Shown: positions 1 to 8,823, numbered from the stretch's first letter. The stretch is 36,327 nucleotides of DNA from Candidatus Hebobacteria bacterium (GCA_029821495.1 JALGTG010000023.1:1-36327), one strand, 5' to 3'. Notes: generated by a model not told the origin, from the sequence alone. Numbers and translations: made by a program.

Positions 1-1805
1 TTGAGGCGGCCGCCCGGGTGCTTGCCGTAGACGTTGTATGAGATGACGTCGCAGTACTTCGCGGCGATCTTGATGAGATCAATGTCGATGTGGCCGTGGA
101 AGCGACAGCCGAGGTAGAGGTTGTCTGGGGCCACGCGCTTGACCTCCTCGCGGACGGTTGTGAAGTAGGTTTCGCAGAACTTCAGACCGAACGCGCCACA
201 GTCCTCGGCCACTTGCTCGCGCTCCCGGTCGGGTGGTTCGCTGCTGTCGAGAAGGGCCTCCCAGGATTCGTAGCTGGTTCCCCAGCTCTCGTTCAGGGCG
301 TCAACTGTTCCGTACTTCGCGCGTAGGTCATCGACGAGCACCCGCTTTGACGCCGAGCCAGGCGCTCCCAGCGCGGCGAGCGCCACGGCCTGCGCGTCGT
401 CCCAGTATCCCCACCAGAGTTCGTTCTGGACGAAGTAGCCGATGCACCAGGGATCGCCGGCCGAACGCCCCTTCTCCCGCTCCATTCGGTCGCGAACGGT
501 CTGGCGGAACTGGGGATCGAAGGCGTCGGGGATGCGACTGAGCCAGGGGCCGCCGAAGTGGACGGCCACGGTGTAGGGGGTGGTGTGCTGGAGGTAGATG
601 CTCTCGTCCGACCAGTTGGCGATGGTGTTGAAGCCCCAGTTCCGGAGGCGTTTGTGGGAAAGCTCGCCTACCGCCTCCGCGTAGTCGGGGCCGTACTTGC
701 GATAGAGATTCGCGTGGGCGAAGTCATAGGTATCGTAGGTCTTGCCCTGGTAGTAACGGTCTCGTGCGCCCTGGCCCTCCCCGTAGAACTGGGCGAGGAG
801 GGAGTCTCGGTCGGGGAGTCCTCGGAACCAGTGCTCGCGGTCGGTTATCGGCGTCCATCCGCCGAACCCCACGCCGGTGGGGCCGTAGGACCAGAAGAGC
901 TTGCCCTCGGGGTCTACGAGCCACCACTTGCCCTGGTGCTTGGTGGGGTAGAAGAAACCTGTTGCCTCCAGCGTCGGGCCGGCGGCCCAGCCGCCGTACT
1001 TGTTCCAGTCGGCCGGGCCGGGGCAGTCGGACACCTCGGCTAGCTCGTCGGCCCGCCGCGCGGCGAAGTCCGCGTCGGAGTAGACCTTGCCGGGCCAGTC
1101 GGCGTGGATGTACTGGCCGTACTCGTCAACGAAGGGGAAGAAGGAGGCGGGCACTTCAGTGCCAGCTCCGGCCGCGAGGATGCGCCGGAGTTCGATGGTC
1201 TGTCCCGGAGAGGATTCGGTGATATGGAGGGCCACCCGGCCGATGTGCTTGGGGTCTACGGTGCCGTCCCGAACGTTGATGTTCTTGGCGTATCTGAGAA
1301 ATGGCTTGAATGGTTCATAGCCCGGGTCCGCCGGCCGTGGGACGAGCCTTACCTCCAGCGAGGCCTCGCCTCCCGGCTTCACGGTCAGTGTGCTTCGACA
1401 GCTATCTTGATGTTCTTCGGACGTGGGATTCTCGACAACGCCTCGTACCGTGACCGGGCGGTCGCCGGGATTGCGGAGCTCGAACACTACCGCGCGATAG
1501 TGCGAGAGATCCCAGGCGCCGGAGAGTGCGAAGGTCGCTCTCTCGCCGTGAGTGGCGGCCTGGAGGCGCAGGGCTTCGCCATCCTCTGTGGGGACGAGGA
1601 CCGCTCCGCTCACGAGGTACCCGCCGGCAGCCGGCGAGAAGCCGCTCCCGAGGTCGGCGAGAACGAGGGGCTGGGGTACAGCGGCATCGGTTAAGTCGGC
1701 GGCGCCATCGGGGCGGGCGGGCGTGACTGCAACGACAAGTAGCGCCGCGCAGAGGCAGACAGCTCGCCGGACGGCGGAACCGGACGCCGGATGGGAGTCG
1801 TTCAC
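1..1805 (-). CDS. Secreted agarase/GH42-like glycoside hydrolase, 3' end off the window
   Basis: The minus-strand frame is open from 1805 to the left edge, giving about 601 residues without a stop. The proposed start is a GTG at 1805, two bases after the upstream sulfatase stop; no ATG lies near the beginning. Residues about 9-32 form a hydrophobic segment with arginines before it, consistent with a signal peptide. Residues 45-210 look like a beta-sandwich accessory domain. From about 265 the sequence resembles clan GH-A enzymes of the agarase (GH50)/beta-galactosidase (GH42) kind: WWLVDPEGKLFW, then YFVQNELWW with Asn461-Glu462 as the expected acid/base pair. The nucleophile should lie in the missing part. 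Its position right after a sulfatase suggests an exported enzyme acting on a sulfated or galactose-rich polysaccharide. The family assignment within clan GH-A is uncertain. Confidence 0.8.
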   Translation of the reverse strand, partial: MNDSHPASGSAVRRAVCLCAALLVVAVTPARPDGAADLTDAAVPQPLVLADLGSGFSPAAGGYLVSGAVLVPTEDGEALRLQAATHGERATFALSGAWDLSHYRAVVFELRNPGDRPVTVRGVVENPTSEEHQDSCRSTLTVKPGGEASLEVRLVPRPADPGYEPFKPFLRYAKNINVRDGTVDPKHIGRVALHITESSPGQTIELRRILAAGAGTEVPASFFPFVDEYGQYIHADWPGKVYSDADFAARRADELAEVSDCPGPADWNKYGGWAAGPTLEATGFFYPTKHQGKWWLVDPEGKLFWSYGPTGVGFGGWTPITDREHWFRGLPDRDSLLAQFYGEGQGARDRYYQGKTYDTYDFAHANLYRKYGPDYAEAVGELSHKRLRNWGFNTIANWSDESIYLQHTTPYTVAVHFGGPWLSRIPDAFDPQFRQTVRDRMEREKGRSAGDPWCIGYFVQNELWWGYWDDAQAVALAALGAPGSASKRVLVDDLRAKYGTVDALNESWGTSYESWEALLDSSEPPDREREQVAEDCGAFGLKFCETYFTTVREEVKRVAPDNLYLGCRFHGHIDIDLIKIAAKYCDVISYNVYGKHPGGRL

Positions 1806-1807
1806 GC

Positions 1808-3295
1808 TTACTGACTTCCCGGGAAGCCCGTCTCCCTGAGCCAGTCGTCGAGTAGGCCAGACATGGCATCACGCCGTCCCTGGCGCTCGGGGTCAGCGGC
1901 GAGGTTGCGCTCTTCCAACGGGTCGTTGTCCAGGTCGAAGAGCCACTGGTCGCCGTCGTGATATCGAACGTACTTCCATCCCTGGCCGCGAATCATGAAG
2001 GAGCCCGGGGTGCCGGGGTTGACGATGCGCCTGCCCTCGGGGCCCGCGGGCACGCGTTCACAGAAGGTGTGCGAGGGCGCCTGCGCCGGGTCGGTCTGCC
2101 CCAACAGATACGGAGATAGGTCCGTGCCCTGCACGTGTGCCTGAGCCGGCTGTCCCGTAAGGGCGAGGAGGGTAGGCATGAGACCGGTGGTGGAGAAGTG
2201 GAGGCTGCTGGGTCCCGGGGGGAGACGACGCGGGTAGCGCATGATCAGGGGGACGCGGACCAGGTCCTCGTAGAAGTTATCGCTGCTCTTCCAGACCATT
2301 CCGTGGTTGCCGGCCATGTCGCCGTGGTCGGCAGTGAAGATGACAATGGTGTCGTTGGCGCGGCCGGACACGTCCAAGGCATTGAGCACCCGGCCCACCT
2401 GCTCGTCCACGAGCATGCAGGATGCGTAGTAGATGCGTAGGAACTCCCGCGCAGCGGCCTCGCCGAGTTCGGAGATGATGAGACGGGACCAGTGGGTTTC
2501 GACGCGGGGCTCGCGAGTGTCGAAGGTGGCGGGCAGCTCGATGTCGTCGGGAGATACGGATTCGTAGTAGGGGGAGGGAACGACATTTGGGTCGTGGGGG
2601 GTGTTGAAGGAGCAGGTCAACATGAAGGGGCGTTCGTCGAGGGAGCGGAGGCGCTCGACCGTGTGGTCCGCAACCCGGACGTCGAATGACTGCTCGGCGG
2701 GGAGGCGAAGGCGGCCCATCTTGGTGATGAAGTCCGTGTACATTCCCCCGGACCAGCGGTCACCCAGCGCGGCCACCGCCTCGGCCAGCGGGGGGGCGAC
2801 TTCCACGGGCAGCGCCCAGTCGTACCAGTTCATCCACTGTGAGGCCGGCTGCTCGCGGACCCCGGCGAAGGTATCGGCCATTTCTTGGACATATGCACCG
2901 TGCTCGGTGAACATGTCGGTGTAGTATGGCAGGTCGTCGTCGAGCAGGTGCCATTTGCCGTAGTGGTGGGTCTGGTAGCCAGCGGCGTGGAGGAGCTTCT
3001 CGGTGGTGACGTCGTCGGTCTTGATGCCTTCCTCGGTGTCCGGCGCGCCGATGGCGGGGTAGTCGCGCTTGTTGATGTTGTGAGTGATGCCGTGAGTGTG
3101 AGGGTAGAGCCCGGTGACAATGGAGGCCCGTGTCGGCGAGCAGACGGGATAGGGACAGATGGCCTGGTCGAAGAGGATGCCCTCTCGCGTGAGGCGGTCG
3201 AGGTTGGGGGTGGGAACCGGTCCTCCATAGCAGCCAAGAACCGAGGCATTGAGCTGGTCGCACATCATCAGAAGGATGTTGGGTTGTATGGGCAT
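1808..3295 (-). CDS. Type I (formylglycine-dependent) sulfatase
   Basis: This 495-residue protein belongs to the arylsulfatase/alkaline-phosphatase superfamily and should hydrolyse sulfate esters. The motif CSPTR at residues 52-56 supplies Cys52, which is converted to formylglycine in this family. Asp13 and Gln14 (NILLMMCDQL) are the N-terminal metal-site residues. ADHGDMAGNHG (Asp323, His324) is the second metal cluster, and the Lys of VWKSS follows it. The frame extends upstream to 3370, but I chose the ATG at 3295: it starts with the typical MPIQPNILLM segment and has an AGAGG Shine-Dalgarno sequence upstream. No signal peptide is apparent, so it may act in the cytoplasm. It lies between a UroD-like methyltransferase and a glycoside hydrolase, two bases from the latter. 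The substrate is not predictable; the glycosidase neighbour favours a sulfated sugar. No sulfatase-maturating enzyme is in the window. Confidence 0.93.
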   Translation of the reverse strand: MPIQPNILLMMCDQLNASVLGCYGGPVPTPNLDRLTREGILFDQAICPYPVCSPTRASIVTGLYPHTHGITHNINKRDYPAIGAPDTEEGIKTDDVTTEKLLHAAGYQTHHYGKWHLLDDDLPYYTDMFTEHGAYVQEMADTFAGVREQPASQWMNWYDWALPVEVAPPLAEAVAALGDRWSGGMYTDFITKMGRLRLPAEQSFDVRVADHTVERLRSLDERPFMLTCSFNTPHDPNVVPSPYYESVSPDDIELPATFDTREPRVETHWSRLIISELGEAAAREFLRIYYASCMLVDEQVGRVLNALDVSGRANDTIVIFTADHGDMAGNHGMVWKSSDNFYEDLVRVPLIMRYPRRLPPGPSSLHFSTTGLMPTLLALTGQPAQAHVQGTDLSPYLLGQTDPAQAPSHTFCERVPAGPEGRRIVNPGTPGSFMIRGQGWKYVRYHDGDQWLFDLDNDPLEERNLAADPERQGRRDAMSGLLDDWLRETGFPGSQ

Positions 3296-3428
3296 ACGAG
3301 ACCTCTGCACAGTGTTGTGGCTGGCGCGTCGCGGAGGCGGAGTGGCAGCCAGGTGTGGCGCGCGGGCCACCCATGTATATCACGTCGGTCTCGGGCGGTC
3401 AATGGTGCGCGCCTGCGAGGGGAATGCC

Positions 3429-3456
3429 GGGCGGAGCGTCGGAGGACGCTCCGCCC
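3429..3456. repeat. 28-nt hairpin repeat, copy 1
   Basis: A perfect 12-bp stem, GGGCGGAGCGTC/GACGCTCCGCCC, encloses the loop GGAG. It lies 79 bases beyond the stop of the UroD-like gene and upstream of the sulfatase gene. The same design (12-bp stem, 4-nt loop, core GGCGGAGCG) recurs at 30264 and 33864. No run of T follows on either strand, so it is not a classical intrinsic terminator. It may be a REP-like palindrome or an mRNA-end hairpin. Confidence 0.8.
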
Positions 3457-3535
3457 GCCTGCCATCGGGCAGCGATCCCGGTGAGTCCGAGAGCTTCGCC
3501 GGGCGCCGGGCTCATCGTGAGGGCCGAGGCCGGGC

Positions 3536-4507
3536 TCAGTAGTTGCCTTCCCTGCGCCATACGTCGAGCATGAACTCGTAGCGCGCGAGGCGCATGCCCG
3601 TGTAGATGCAGTTGCTGGTGCCGAAGACGTAGCCGCCGCCGGGCATGCCGTGCTGGAGCGCGTAGCGGACGGACTCGGCGACTTCTTCGTCAGTGCCGGT
3701 GTCGAGCAGGCCGCAGTTGACATTGCCGATGAGGCAGACGCGGTCGCCGTAGAGGCGCTTGACCTCGGCGATGTCTACCCCTGCCTGCGGGTCCAAGGAG
3801 TGGAGGGCATGCGGCCCGGCGTCCACCAGTTGGTCTATGATCGGCATGATGTTGCCGTCGGTATGCTTGATGGTGTAGAAGCCCATGTCTCGATAGCCGC
3901 GGATGAGCCTGGCGAGGTATGGGGTCACGAACTCCGCGAAGCGGTCGGGGCTGAGGAAGGGGCCCACGTTGAAGCAGTAGTCGGTGCACATGATGAAGCC
4001 GTCGAGGCCGCCGTGATCGCGGAAGCGCTCGGCCTGCGCGAGGGCACGATCAACCATCGCGTTCGCCTCGTCCTTGACCTTGTCGGGCTCATCGGCCAGG
4101 CGGCAGGCGAAGTCGGACATGTGAGCGCCATCCGGGATGCCGAGGGTGGCGTCACCGTGAAGCATGAGGAAGTAGCGGTCGCCGGACTGCTCTCTGACGA
4201 TGTCGATCAGCTTAACCGTCTCGTCCGCCATGCGAGCGCTGGAGTGCAGCAAGATGGCTGAGTGCTCGAAGCGCTCGGCGGTTGCGACGTAGACCTCGGC
4301 GACGTCCCTGCGGTGGAGCTCGCGCTCCTTCTCCTCCATCTGGCCCCACTGGTAGTAGTAGCGATGGGAGGGGTGCACCTTTCCGAAGGCCTCCATGGTC
4401 AAGTAGAAGACCAACTCGAAGTGCGGGACACGGCCGGTCAGAGGCTTCCTGTCCAGGGCGGCGATGAATTTCTCTCTGGGCGTCATTCCGCTGTCGTGTG
4501 CGTTCAT
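3536..4507 (-). CDS. Uroporphyrinogen decarboxylase-family protein (corrinoid methyltransferase-like)
   Basis: This 323-residue protein has the UroD/MtaA-type TIM-barrel pattern. It opens with MTPREKFIAALDRK and later has KHTDGNIMPIIDQLVDAG followed by LIGNVNC, the family's GNVD-like segment. Many such proteins outside haem synthesis are methyltransferases working with corrinoid proteins. The HTDGN motif has Asp where MtaA-type enzymes have Cys in the HxC zinc motif, so the activity cannot be stated. The frame runs up to 4558, but the ATG at 4507 has an AAGGG upstream and removes an unconvincing extension; the ATG at 4486 is a third option. It sits first in a minus-strand group with the sulfatase and glycosidase, 240 bases before the sulfatase. 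A role in demethylating a methylated sugar or aromatic group is only inferred from context. Confidence 0.88.
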   Translation of the reverse strand: MNAHDSGMTPREKFIAALDRKPLTGRVPHFELVFYLTMEAFGKVHPSHRYYYQWGQMEEKERELHRRDVAEVYVATAERFEHSAILLHSSARMADETVKLIDIVREQSGDRYFLMLHGDATLGIPDGAHMSDFACRLADEPDKVKDEANAMVDRALAQAERFRDHGGLDGFIMCTDYCFNVGPFLSPDRFAEFVTPYLARLIRGYRDMGFYTIKHTDGNIMPIIDQLVDAGPHALHSLDPQAGVDIAEVKRLYGDRVCLIGNVNCGLLDTGTDEEVAESVRYALQHGMPGGGYVFGTSNCIYTGMRLARYEFMLDVWRREGNY

Positions 4508-4746
4508 GGTTAGCTGCAGCCCTTCGCAGAGACGTGCTGAGCGTCCGACACTGAACACCTGCCCCCAGGGGCGACAACGCCGGCCGCAGTCCGGAGCGGA
4601 GGCGGGCCGTGAGGCAGGGCTATGCGCCCTGTTCGACGCAGCGCGGGGAGCATCCTACAGAGCGGCCACGCAGGTGCGGCAGGGGCTTGGTCCCGTTTGG
4701 CGTACGGATAGGTCAGTGGTGTGCGGCGTAGGGCACAGGCGGCGGC
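4508..4746. promoter_or_regulatory. Divergent intergenic region
   Basis: This 239-base gap separates the minus-strand UroD-like gene from the plus-strand membrane protein, so it must carry promoters for both. I see no convincing pair of -35/-10 boxes and no strong palindrome. GGCGGC directly before the ATG at 4747 may act as a weak ribosome-binding site. Confidence 0.35.
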
Positions 4747-6720
4747 ATGATCGGCGGACAGAGCGACAGTCGCAGGCGCGCTGACGAGACTCCCCCCCGT
4801 CGCGGGGTGAGCGCCCGCGCGGTCATCATCGGCTTCCTGCTTACACCGCTCAATGCGCTCTTCCTGGTGAAGGCGCTGTGGGTGTGGGGGGGGATCACCG
4901 GCGCCGAGTCGCTGTTCACCAACACCGTGGGCACCCTCTTCCTGCTCGCGCTGCTGAACCAGTGGCTGAAGCGGCGTCGGCCGACGTGGGCGTTCAGCGC
5001 GGGCGAGATGCTCACGATTTACCTCATCCTGGGGATCAGCACCGGGTTGACGTGCAGCCTCTGGGATCTCGGCGGGTCCATGTCCATCTACGTGACCCAC
5101 GTATTCTGGTTCGCGAACGAGCAGAACGAGTGGCGGGAGCTGCTGTGGCCGCATCTGCCGCTTTGGCTGACCGTGAGGGATGCGGAGGTGTTGGCGGGCC
5201 TCTACCAGGGGGACACGAACCCGTACGTGTCGGCGATACTGAAGGTCTGGGCAGTGCCGGCTTTCTGGTGGGCGTGCCTGGTGGGAACGTTGATGTGGGT
5301 CTGCCTGTGCCTGAACTCGATCGTGCGCCGGCGATGGGCCGATGAGGAGAAGCTGGCCTTCCCGATTACGATACTGCCGGTGCAACTGGCGGAGGAGCGG
5401 TTTGGGCTGCTCAGGAGCAGGCTGTTCTGGCTGGGCGTCGGGATTGCAGCGGGCATTGGCACGTGGAACACTCTGGCCGGGCTGGCGCCGGGTATGCCGG
5501 CGGTGCCGACGAGCTGGGACTTCGGAACCTATGTGGAGCACAACCCTCCCTGGAGCTTCCTTCGGTTCGGGGGGCTGCTCTTGAGTCCATGGTATCTGGG
5601 GCTGTCATATCTCATCCCACTCGATCTGACCTTCTCTCTCTTCACGTTTGGGATGCTGTGGAGCGCGGAGTATGTGGTCTCGGGTCATCTGGGCTGGTGC
5701 ACGAATAAGTGGTCCGGGTTCCCGTATGGGGAGCAGCAGACGGCCGGCGGGTTCATCGCCCTGGCACTGGTGGCGGTGTGGCTGGACCGTCGGTTCCTGC
5801 TGCGGGTTGTGAGCAGGGCGGTTGGTCTCAGGGCACGGGTGCCGGAGGAGCGGGAGGAGGCCTTCGGCTATCGGACAGCAGTCTTCGGGGCAGTGGCGGG
5901 GGTCGGCTTCCTGTGGTGGCTGTTCACCCGCGCCGGTGTTCCGAGCTGGGTGGCTGTTGTCTTCTTCGGGCACTATTTCTTGATGTGTATGGTGATCTGC
6001 CGGCTTCGCGCGCAGCTTGGCCCGCCCAGCCATCAGCTCTACGGCGCCATGCCAAACTGGGTGTTGCCGACGCTGGCGGGCACGCGGGCGCTGGGGCCGC
6101 GGACCATGGGGATGCTGTACCTGCTGCGGCCATTCCTCCAGGAGCAACGGAATCACCCCGCTCCGCTTCAGCTCGAGGGGCTCAAGATGGCCGAAGGCGG
6201 GAGGATGAACCGCCGGAATCTCGCGGTGGCGATGGCCATTGCGCCAGTGTTGGGTGTGCTGTGCTACTTCTGGGCTACGATCCACGTTGGCTATAGCGCG
6301 GGAATGGCATCGGGGGAGACTCATGCGTTCAACACCCTGATCGGCACATGGGGAACGGAGTGGCTGGAGTCCGCGCTCGAGAATCCATCGGAGCCGAGCC
6401 TCTCCGGCGCGGCGGCAATGGTCGTCTCCTTCGTGATAACGATAGTCCTGTACTTCCTCAAGCTGCGATTCCAGTGGTGGCCCCTGCACCCGGTGGCGTT
6501 TCCGATTGCGATGTCCAATACCATCGCCGCCATGATTCCCGTTCTCTTTGCAGCATGGTTGATCAAGGGGCTGCTGCTGCGGTATGGAGGCCTGCGGGCA
6601 CATCGCACAGCGCTGCCGTTCTTCCTGGGCTTGATAGTCGGAGACGCAGTGAAGGTGTTGATCGCGGCGGTGCTGATCGAGGTCTTCGGGGGCGGGGGCG
6701 CGTGGCAGCCGCTCGCCTAG
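4747..6720 (+). CDS. Polytopic membrane protein, DUF6785/DUF6784-like (putative transporter)
   Basis: The 657-residue protein has a short Arg-rich cytoplasmic N-terminus and then at least ten hydrophobic segments. Near the C-terminus LRFQWWPLHPVAF is followed by YGGLRAHR and GLIVGD. The second membrane protein of this window (31772-33769) has the same ordered blocks (LRFVWWPFHPIGY, YGGLRLYR, GLIVGD), so the two are distant paralogues. Proteins of this kind are annotated as DUF6785/DUF6784 and are common in Armatimonadota-like and Planctomycetota-like genomes. Their overall look recalls oligopeptide-type transporters, but no function is established to my knowledge. It is divergent from the methyltransferase/sulfatase/glycosidase group, which suggests import or export of a product of that pathway. 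The ATG at 4747 is the natural start. Confidence 0.85.
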   Translation: MIGGQSDSRRRADETPPRRGVSARAVIIGFLLTPLNALFLVKALWVWGGITGAESLFTNTVGTLFLLALLNQWLKRRRPTWAFSAGEMLTIYLILGISTGLTCSLWDLGGSMSIYVTHVFWFANEQNEWRELLWPHLPLWLTVRDAEVLAGLYQGDTNPYVSAILKVWAVPAFWWACLVGTLMWVCLCLNSIVRRRWADEEKLAFPITILPVQLAEERFGLLRSRLFWLGVGIAAGIGTWNTLAGLAPGMPAVPTSWDFGTYVEHNPPWSFLRFGGLLLSPWYLGLSYLIPLDLTFSLFTFGMLWSAEYVVSGHLGWCTNKWSGFPYGEQQTAGGFIALALVAVWLDRRFLLRVVSRAVGLRARVPEEREEAFGYRTAVFGAVAGVGFLWWLFTRAGVPSWVAVVFFGHYFLMCMVICRLRAQLGPPSHQLYGAMPNWVLPTLAGTRALGPRTMGMLYLLRPFLQEQRNHPAPLQLEGLKMAEGGRMNRRNLAVAMAIAPVLGVLCYFWATIHVGYSAGMASGETHAFNTLIGTWGTEWLESALENPSEPSLSGAAAMVVSFVITIVLYFLKLRFQWWPLHPVAFPIAMSNTIAAMIPVLFAAWLIKGLLLRYGGLRAHRTALPFFLGLIVGDAVKVLIAAVLIEVFGGGGAWQPLA

Positions 6721-6812
6721 AGGCGGCCGGCGCGGGTCGCCGGGCGCGGGGCTTCGCCTGAGGCCGGGCGAGCACATTCAGTGCCGGTGTACAATCGCCT
6801 GATCTGGTGACT

Positions 6813-7283
6813 TCAGGCGGGCTCTTCGCGCGCGGCACGAGAGGCGATCTCTGTTACGCGCACGCCGAACCTGTCGTCAACCACTACCACTTCTCCTCTG
6901 GCGATCAAGCTGTCCTTGACCATCAGCTCAACCGGATCTCCCAGCATCTTGTCCAACTGCACGACCGAGCCCGGCGTCAGCGCCAGGACCTCGCCGATGG
7001 TGAGCTGCGAGCTGCCCAGTTCCGCGGTTGCGAGCACTTCGATTTCACTCAGGAACTCCATCGAATGACTGGAGGCAGCCGGCGGAGGGGTGTCGCTCGC
7101 TTCCCCAGGCGAGGTCTCTTCGGGCGCCCCTGCTGTCTCGCGGCCGGGCGGCCGGGCTTCAGTGTCGGCCGCGGGGGCCGGACGGTCCGCGGCGCCGAGC
7201 TGCTCCTCGGGAGGGCCGTCGGATGTCTGCGTTGGCTCCGCCTGCGCTTCCGCGGTGTTCTCCTCTACAACGGTTTCTGCCAT
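6813..7283 (-). CDS. fliN: Flagellar motor switch protein FliN
   Basis: Residues about 75-145 form a SpoA (FliN/FliM C-ring) domain: EFLSEIEVLATAELGSSQ, then LTIGEVLALTPGSVVQLD, then VELMVKDSLIARGEVVVV, all typical of FliN. FliN forms the lower ring of the flagellar C-ring and helps set rotation direction and export. The first 72 residues are rich in Ala, Pro, Glu and Thr and probably disordered; this tail makes the protein somewhat longer than many FliN proteins. It is the last gene of the chemotaxis operon, 12 bases after fliM, and converges with the membrane-protein gene ending at 6720. No other flagellar gene is visible. Confidence 0.93.
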   Translation of the reverse strand: MAETVVEENTAEAQAEPTQTSDGPPEEQLGAADRPAPAADTEARPPGRETAGAPEETSPGEASDTPPPAASSHSMEFLSEIEVLATAELGSSQLTIGEVLALTPGSVVQLDKMLGDPVELMVKDSLIARGEVVVVDDRFGVRVTEIASRAAREEPA

Positions 7284-7295
7284 TGTATGATCTCC

Positions 7296-8291
7296 CTAGC
7301 TGACGGCGCCGCGAAGCCTGACCGCGAGCTGCCGCCCAGAGCTGGTGGGATGGCACCGAAACTTGGGCACGTCTCCGACCAGCATCAGCAGGTCCCCGCG
7401 CGCGTGGTTATCCAGGCAGATAACATCGCCTCGTTCGAGGGCCGCCAACTCGGCAGCGGGCACGAGTGCCGTCCCCAGTCGGACAGTGCAGGTGATGGGC
7501 ACGTGTTCAAGGGCTCGAACGAGACCGGCGCGGGTGGAGGCGGGGTCAGGGGGCTGGTCACGATGCTGTGCATCTTCCGGCCCACGCGCGCCAACGCGCG
7601 CCAGCTTCAGGGATATGACGGGCAGGCAGATGCTGGCAGTGCTCGTTATGTCCCCTACCTTGACCTCGAAGGAAGCGACCGCGGCTGCGTCTGTGGGCCT
7701 CGCGATATCGGCCGCCTCAGCGCTGTCCAGGATCTCGACCAGGGCGGGCTCGAGGTGGACGAGGTCGCGCCATGACGCCGCCAGCTCACTGAGCATTCTG
7801 GAGATGGCGCCCTCGACCAGTGCCTTCTCGATCTCTGTCAGCGGCCGCGGCCCGTCGGCGATGGCGCCGGAGCCTCCAAGGAGGCGGTCTACAATCCAGA
7901 AGGCGACGGCGGGGTTGAGCTCGAGGATGCCGCTTCCCGCCAACGGGTCAGCGCGGAAGACGGCGGCGACGGTGGGGTCGGGCACGGAGCGCACGAACTG
8001 ATCGTAGGTCAGTTGATCGAGGGAGAGGAAGGAGGTCTCCAGGGGCACATGGAGATAGGATGAGAGGGCGGCTGCCGAGCCTCGGGCGAAGGCGGTATAG
8101 GCGGACTGGAGTGCCTGTACGCTGCTGGCGGAGAGGGTCTCACTCCGCGCGAAGTCATGGACTCTCGCCTCGTGCACCAGGGGCTTGCCCTGGTGGCCGG
8201 GAGCGCGGCGGGGTCCCTCTCTCTGTGCCGCCGACAAGGAGGCCAGGAGGCTTGCGAGCTCTTCCTCTGTTACGGGCGCTTCGCTGTTCAC
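7296..8291 (-). CDS. fliM: Flagellar motor switch protein FliM
   Basis: This 331-residue protein matches FliM along its length. The N-terminal VTEEELASLLASL corresponds to the CheY-P binding peptide (LSQEEIDALL in classical FliM). The middle domain contains FLSLDQLTYDQFVRS, NPAVAFWIVDRLLGG and LTEIEKALVEGAISRML. The C-terminus is a SpoA domain that pairs with FliN. The open frame extends to 8510, but that stretch overlaps cheX and is Arg/Pro-rich, so I chose the GTG at 8291, four bases after the cheX stop. It carries the switch-binding end of the pathway and shows the operon serves a rotary motor. Confidence 0.92.
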   Translation of the reverse strand: MNSEAPVTEEELASLLASLSAAQREGPRRAPGHQGKPLVHEARVHDFARSETLSASSVQALQSAYTAFARGSAAALSSYLHVPLETSFLSLDQLTYDQFVRSVPDPTVAAVFRADPLAGSGILELNPAVAFWIVDRLLGGSGAIADGPRPLTEIEKALVEGAISRMLSELAASWRDLVHLEPALVEILDSAEAADIARPTDAAAVASFEVKVGDITSTASICLPVISLKLARVGARGPEDAQHRDQPPDPASTRAGLVRALEHVPITCTVRLGTALVPAAELAALERGDVICLDNHARGDLLMLVGDVPKFRCHPTSSGRQLAVRLRGAVS

Positions 8292-8295
8292 GCTA

Positions 8296-8823
8296 TCACT
8301 CGCCGGGGGCCGGGGCCGTCTCCGTGTCGGTCTCGGGCGCTTGCGCGGGGCGGGGCGCGTTCCCTGCACTCTCCTCGAGAGCGACGTTGATCTCCATCTT
8401 GCCGAAGTGGGTGTAGAGGGGCACAACGAGCGCGGGAACGGATGTCGAGACCTCCACGTCGGCGCCGCGGACCAGGGTTGGCGGTGTGATCTGGGACTCA
8501 CAGCCCGCATCTGATAGGAGGGTGGTGGCGTTCCCGCTGATCATGTTGCCGAGCTCTGCGATCGCACTGGCGGACATGTCGTCGAAAGTCATCGCGGGCG
8601 TGCTGGACATGGCGGCCGCTATCTTTGTGGCGGTGACCAGCGACATTCCGTAGACGACTTGGCCCTCTACGGCACCGGTAACGCCGATGACGATGGAGAC
8701 CTGCTGGGTGGTGAAGGTGGCGCTGCGGACGGCGAGCTGGCCGGCCTCGGGGCGGGAGCTGATGAGGGATTCGAGGACGTTTATGCCAGCGTCGACGAAT
8801 GGATTGATGAACTCCGCTTTCAT
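8296..8823 (-). CDS. cheX: CheY-P phosphatase CheX
   Basis: The 175-residue protein has the CheC/CheX/FliY fold signature with a single active-site motif, Glu90-x-x-Asn93 in AIAELGNMISGNAT, which dephosphorylates CheY-P in this family. MKAEFINPFVDAGINVLES is a typical CheX start. The reading frame continues upstream to 8973, but that part lies over cheY, so the ATG at 8823 is chosen. The last 25 residues are Pro/Ala/Glu-rich and probably disordered. It lies between cheY and fliM, 20 bases after cheY. The operon also carries cheC, so two CheY-P phosphatase types are present. Confidence 0.9.
   Translation of the reverse strand: MKAEFINPFVDAGINVLESLISSRPEAGQLAVRSATFTTQQVSIVIGVTGAVEGQVVYGMSLVTATKIAAAMSSTPAMTFDDMSASAIAELGNMISGNATTLLSDAGCESQITPPTLVRGADVEVSTSVPALVVPLYTHFGKMEINVALEESAGNAPRPAQAPETDTETAPAPGE

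Noticed and set aside
4681-4740. Possible promoter TTGGTC with a downstream ATAGGT before the first membrane-protein gene
   Set aside because: Both hexamers are poor matches and the spacing is short; not reported as a promoter.
6736-6771. GC-rich segment resembling one at 3496-3539 (both contain CGCCGGGCGC and GGCCGGGC)
   Set aside because: The resemblance is short and gapped, and in GC-rich DNA it could be chance or similar base composition. It was not called a repeat family.
5605-6777. 390-codon minus-strand frame opposite the first membrane-protein gene
   Set aside because: It is Arg/Pro/Gln/His-rich shadow coding without hydrophobic pattern or domain; the plus-strand membrane protein explains the region.
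8292-8510. Extension of the fliM frame with an Arg/Pro-rich N-terminus
   Set aside because: It lies wholly over cheX and has shadow-frame composition; the GTG at 8291 begins the conserved FliM N-terminus.
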